Assembly (NCBI GenBank): GCA_036375895.1
Contig: DASVBJ010000157.1
Location: forward strand, 1-6,014
Direction of reading: 5' to 3'
Origin: DASVBJ01 sp036375895
Lineage (GTDB): Bacteria > Actinomycetota > Actinomycetes > JACCUZ01
Length of the DNA stretch: 6,014 nucleotides
Numbering within the stretch: position 1 is the stretch's first letter; each line of letters starts with the position of its first letter. The notes under the pieces are model-generated. The model worked only from the letters and a program-made list of their open reading frames with translations. It was not told the origin of the DNA and searched no databases. A program made the translations under genes and the position numbers. Positions 4,706 through 6,014 of the stretch are shown piece by piece.

Positions 4706-6014
4706 ATGGGGACCCTGTCGAGGCGACGGTTTCTGCAGATCAGCGCGGCGACGGGGGTGGCCTTGCTGGCTCCCGTTCCCGCCCGATTCCTGACCAGCGC
4801 CGGCGCGCAGCCGCTGGCCGGCGGGTCGCTCGACCCGCGAAGCATCCGCAAGTACGTGACGCCGCTCGTCGTCCCCCCGCAGATGCCCCGGACGTCGGGC
4901 GGTCAGTTCGACTACTACGAGATCGCCGTTCGCCAGTTCGTCCAGCAGATACTGCCCGAGGACATGCCGCCGACGACGGTGTGGAGCTACGGCTCGGTGA
5001 ACCATCCGGGGACGTTCAACTATCCCGCGTTCACCATCGAGGCGCGTTTCCGTCGGCCTGTACACGTCAAATGGATCAACGGACTGGTGGACGCCGGTGG
5101 GGGCTTCCTGCCGCACCTGCTGCCGGTCGACCCCACCCTGCACTGGGCGAACCCACCGGGCGGGCCCGACGGCCGAGACATGCGTCCGACCTTCGGCAGC
5201 ACACCGGCGGCGTACGACGGGCCGGTCCCTCTCGTCACCCACGTCCACGGCAACCACACGTTCGACTACAGCGATGGGTTCGCCGAGGCGTGGTACCTGC
5301 CGGACGCCGACAACATCCCGCCGGGCTTCGCGACGGAAGGCACCTTCTACGACTTCTTCCGCCAGAAGTCTCCGCAGGGTGACCTATGGGGCACCGGCAA
5401 CGCGGTCTTCCAGTATCTGAACGACCAGCGAGCGTCGACGCTTTGGTATCACGACCACACGCTGGGGATGACGCGGCTCAACGTGTACGCCGGGCCGGCC
5501 GGCTTCTACCTGCTCCGGCACGGGCCGGGTGACCTCCCGACGGCCGTCCTTCCTGGCCCCGCCCCGATGGTTGGCGATCCCGAGGGCACCCGGTACTACG
5601 AGATCCCGCTGGCGATCCAGGACCGTTCCTTCAACAGCGACGGCTCACTGTTCTATCCGGACACCCGGGCGTTCTTCGACGAGTTCAGCGGGCCGTACAT
5701 CCCCGGAAGCGACGTCCCGCCGATCTGGAACCCGGAGTTCTTCGCCAACACCGTGGTCGTCAACGGCAACACGTGGCCCAGGCTGGAGGTGGAGCCACGG
5801 CGATACCGCTTCCGTCTCCTCAACGGGTGCAACGCACGCTTCCTGATCCTGAAGCTGGCCCCGGACCCGACCACCAGGCCGGCGCAGACGGCGCTGCCGT
5901 TCTGGATGATCGGTTCTGAAGGCGGCTTCTTGCCGGCTCCCGTCCGGCTCGAGCAGCTGCTCATGGCCCCAGCCGAGCGCGCGGACGTGATCGTGGACTT
6001 CACCGGACTCACGG
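4706..6014 (+). CDS. Tat-exported CotA/laccase-like multicopper oxidase, N-terminal 436 residues (3' end outside window)
   Basis: The frame from ATG 4706 stays open to the window edge. The start follows a strong ribosome binding site, and the protein opens with a twin-arginine signal: SRRRFLQ at 5-11, a hydrophobic stretch to about 29, and a likely cleavage after AGA (A34). It should therefore be exported folded, consistent with copper loading before or during export. Cupredoxin domain 1 (about 68-275) has the copper-ligand motifs HVHG (H179, H181) and WYHDH (H249, H251), followed by TRLNVYAGPAGFYLL, the order seen in Bacillus CotA. Domain 2 (from about 296) has DRSFNSDGSLFYPD, VVVNGNTWPRLEVEPRRYRFR (350-370) and APAERADVIVDFT near the edge, again like CotA and bilirubin oxidase-type enzymes. 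The family oxidises phenolic, bilirubin-like or metal substrates and reduces O2 to water; the substrate here cannot be told. The third cupredoxin domain with the T1 copper site is missing from view. It lies 85 nt after the E3 gene, and co-transcription is possible but unproven. Confidence 0.92.
   Translation, partial: MGTLSRRRFLQISAATGVALLAPVPARFLTSAGAQPLAGGSLDPRSIRKYVTPLVVPPQMPRTSGGQFDYYEIAVRQFVQQILPEDMPPTTVWSYGSVNHPGTFNYPAFTIEARFRRPVHVKWINGLVDAGGGFLPHLLPVDPTLHWANPPGGPDGRDMRPTFGSTPAAYDGPVPLVTHVHGNHTFDYSDGFAEAWYLPDADNIPPGFATEGTFYDFFRQKSPQGDLWGTGNAVFQYLNDQRASTLWYHDHTLGMTRLNVYAGPAGFYLLRHGPGDLPTAVLPGPAPMVGDPEGTRYYEIPLAIQDRSFNSDGSLFYPDTRAFFDEFSGPYIPGSDVPPIWNPEFFANTVVVNGNTWPRLEVEPRRYRFRLLNGCNARFLILKLAPDPTTRPAQTALPFWMIGSEGGFLPAPVRLEQLLMAPAERADVIVDFTGLT

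Noticed and set aside
4642..5382. 246-residue plus-strand frame after the E3 gene
   Set aside because: It overlaps the multicopper oxidase in another frame, has no ribosome binding site and an Arg/Pro-rich shadow composition; the oxidase frame has the Tat signal and copper motifs.
1..6014. A wholly new system, CRISPR array, tRNA, insertion sequence or attachment site
   Set aside because: Coding density is near complete with recognisable families; I saw no spaced repeats, terminal inverted repeats, transposase motifs or tRNA-like cloverleaf arms.

Overview
The window reads as a high-GC (about 70% or more by eye), strongly G/C-ending-codon bacterial chromosome, most likely an actinobacterium. 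It holds six genes, all on the + strand, with no RNA genes, mobile elements or CRISPR. The lineage call is inferred from base composition, codon use and protein style, and no species is assigned.

Positions 1-4620 form one compact operon for a thiamine-diphosphate 2-oxo acid dehydrogenase-type complex, best read as the acetoin dehydrogenase system. It contains the C-terminal end of E1 alpha (acoA-like, 1-220), complete E1 beta (acoB-like, 235-1272), complete lipoyl E2 acyltransferase (acoC-like, 1288-2478), an AcoX-type ATP-NAD kinase-fold protein (2475-3425) and a short, divergent FAD-dependent E3 (acoL-like, 3418-4620). The first two gaps are 14-15 nt and the last two junctions overlap by 4 and 8 nt, so co-transcription and translational coupling are likely. 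In the expected scheme, E1 alpha/beta cleave acetoin with ThDP, E2 carries the acetyl group on its lipoyl lysine to CoA giving acetyl-CoA, and E3 reoxidises the dihydrolipoyl group with FAD and NAD+. AcoX is a conserved companion whose role is not established. The E1 and E2 active-site residues are intact. The E3 keeps its redox cysteines and C-terminal His/Glu but has a shortened, altered NAD-binding half.

Positions 4621-4705 are an 85-nt spacer with no clear terminator. It ends in a strong ribosome binding site that can pair with a CU-rich tract just upstream.

From 4706 to the window edge runs an open reading frame that never stops. It is the N-terminal 436 residues of a Tat-exported, CotA/laccase-like multicopper oxidase. 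Its T1-copper C-terminal domain lies outside the window. Nothing in the sequence ties it functionally to the acetoin operon.

I found no clearly undescribed system. The most unusual points are the degenerate E3, the AcoX gene between E2 and E3, and two possible RNA structures at translation starts.
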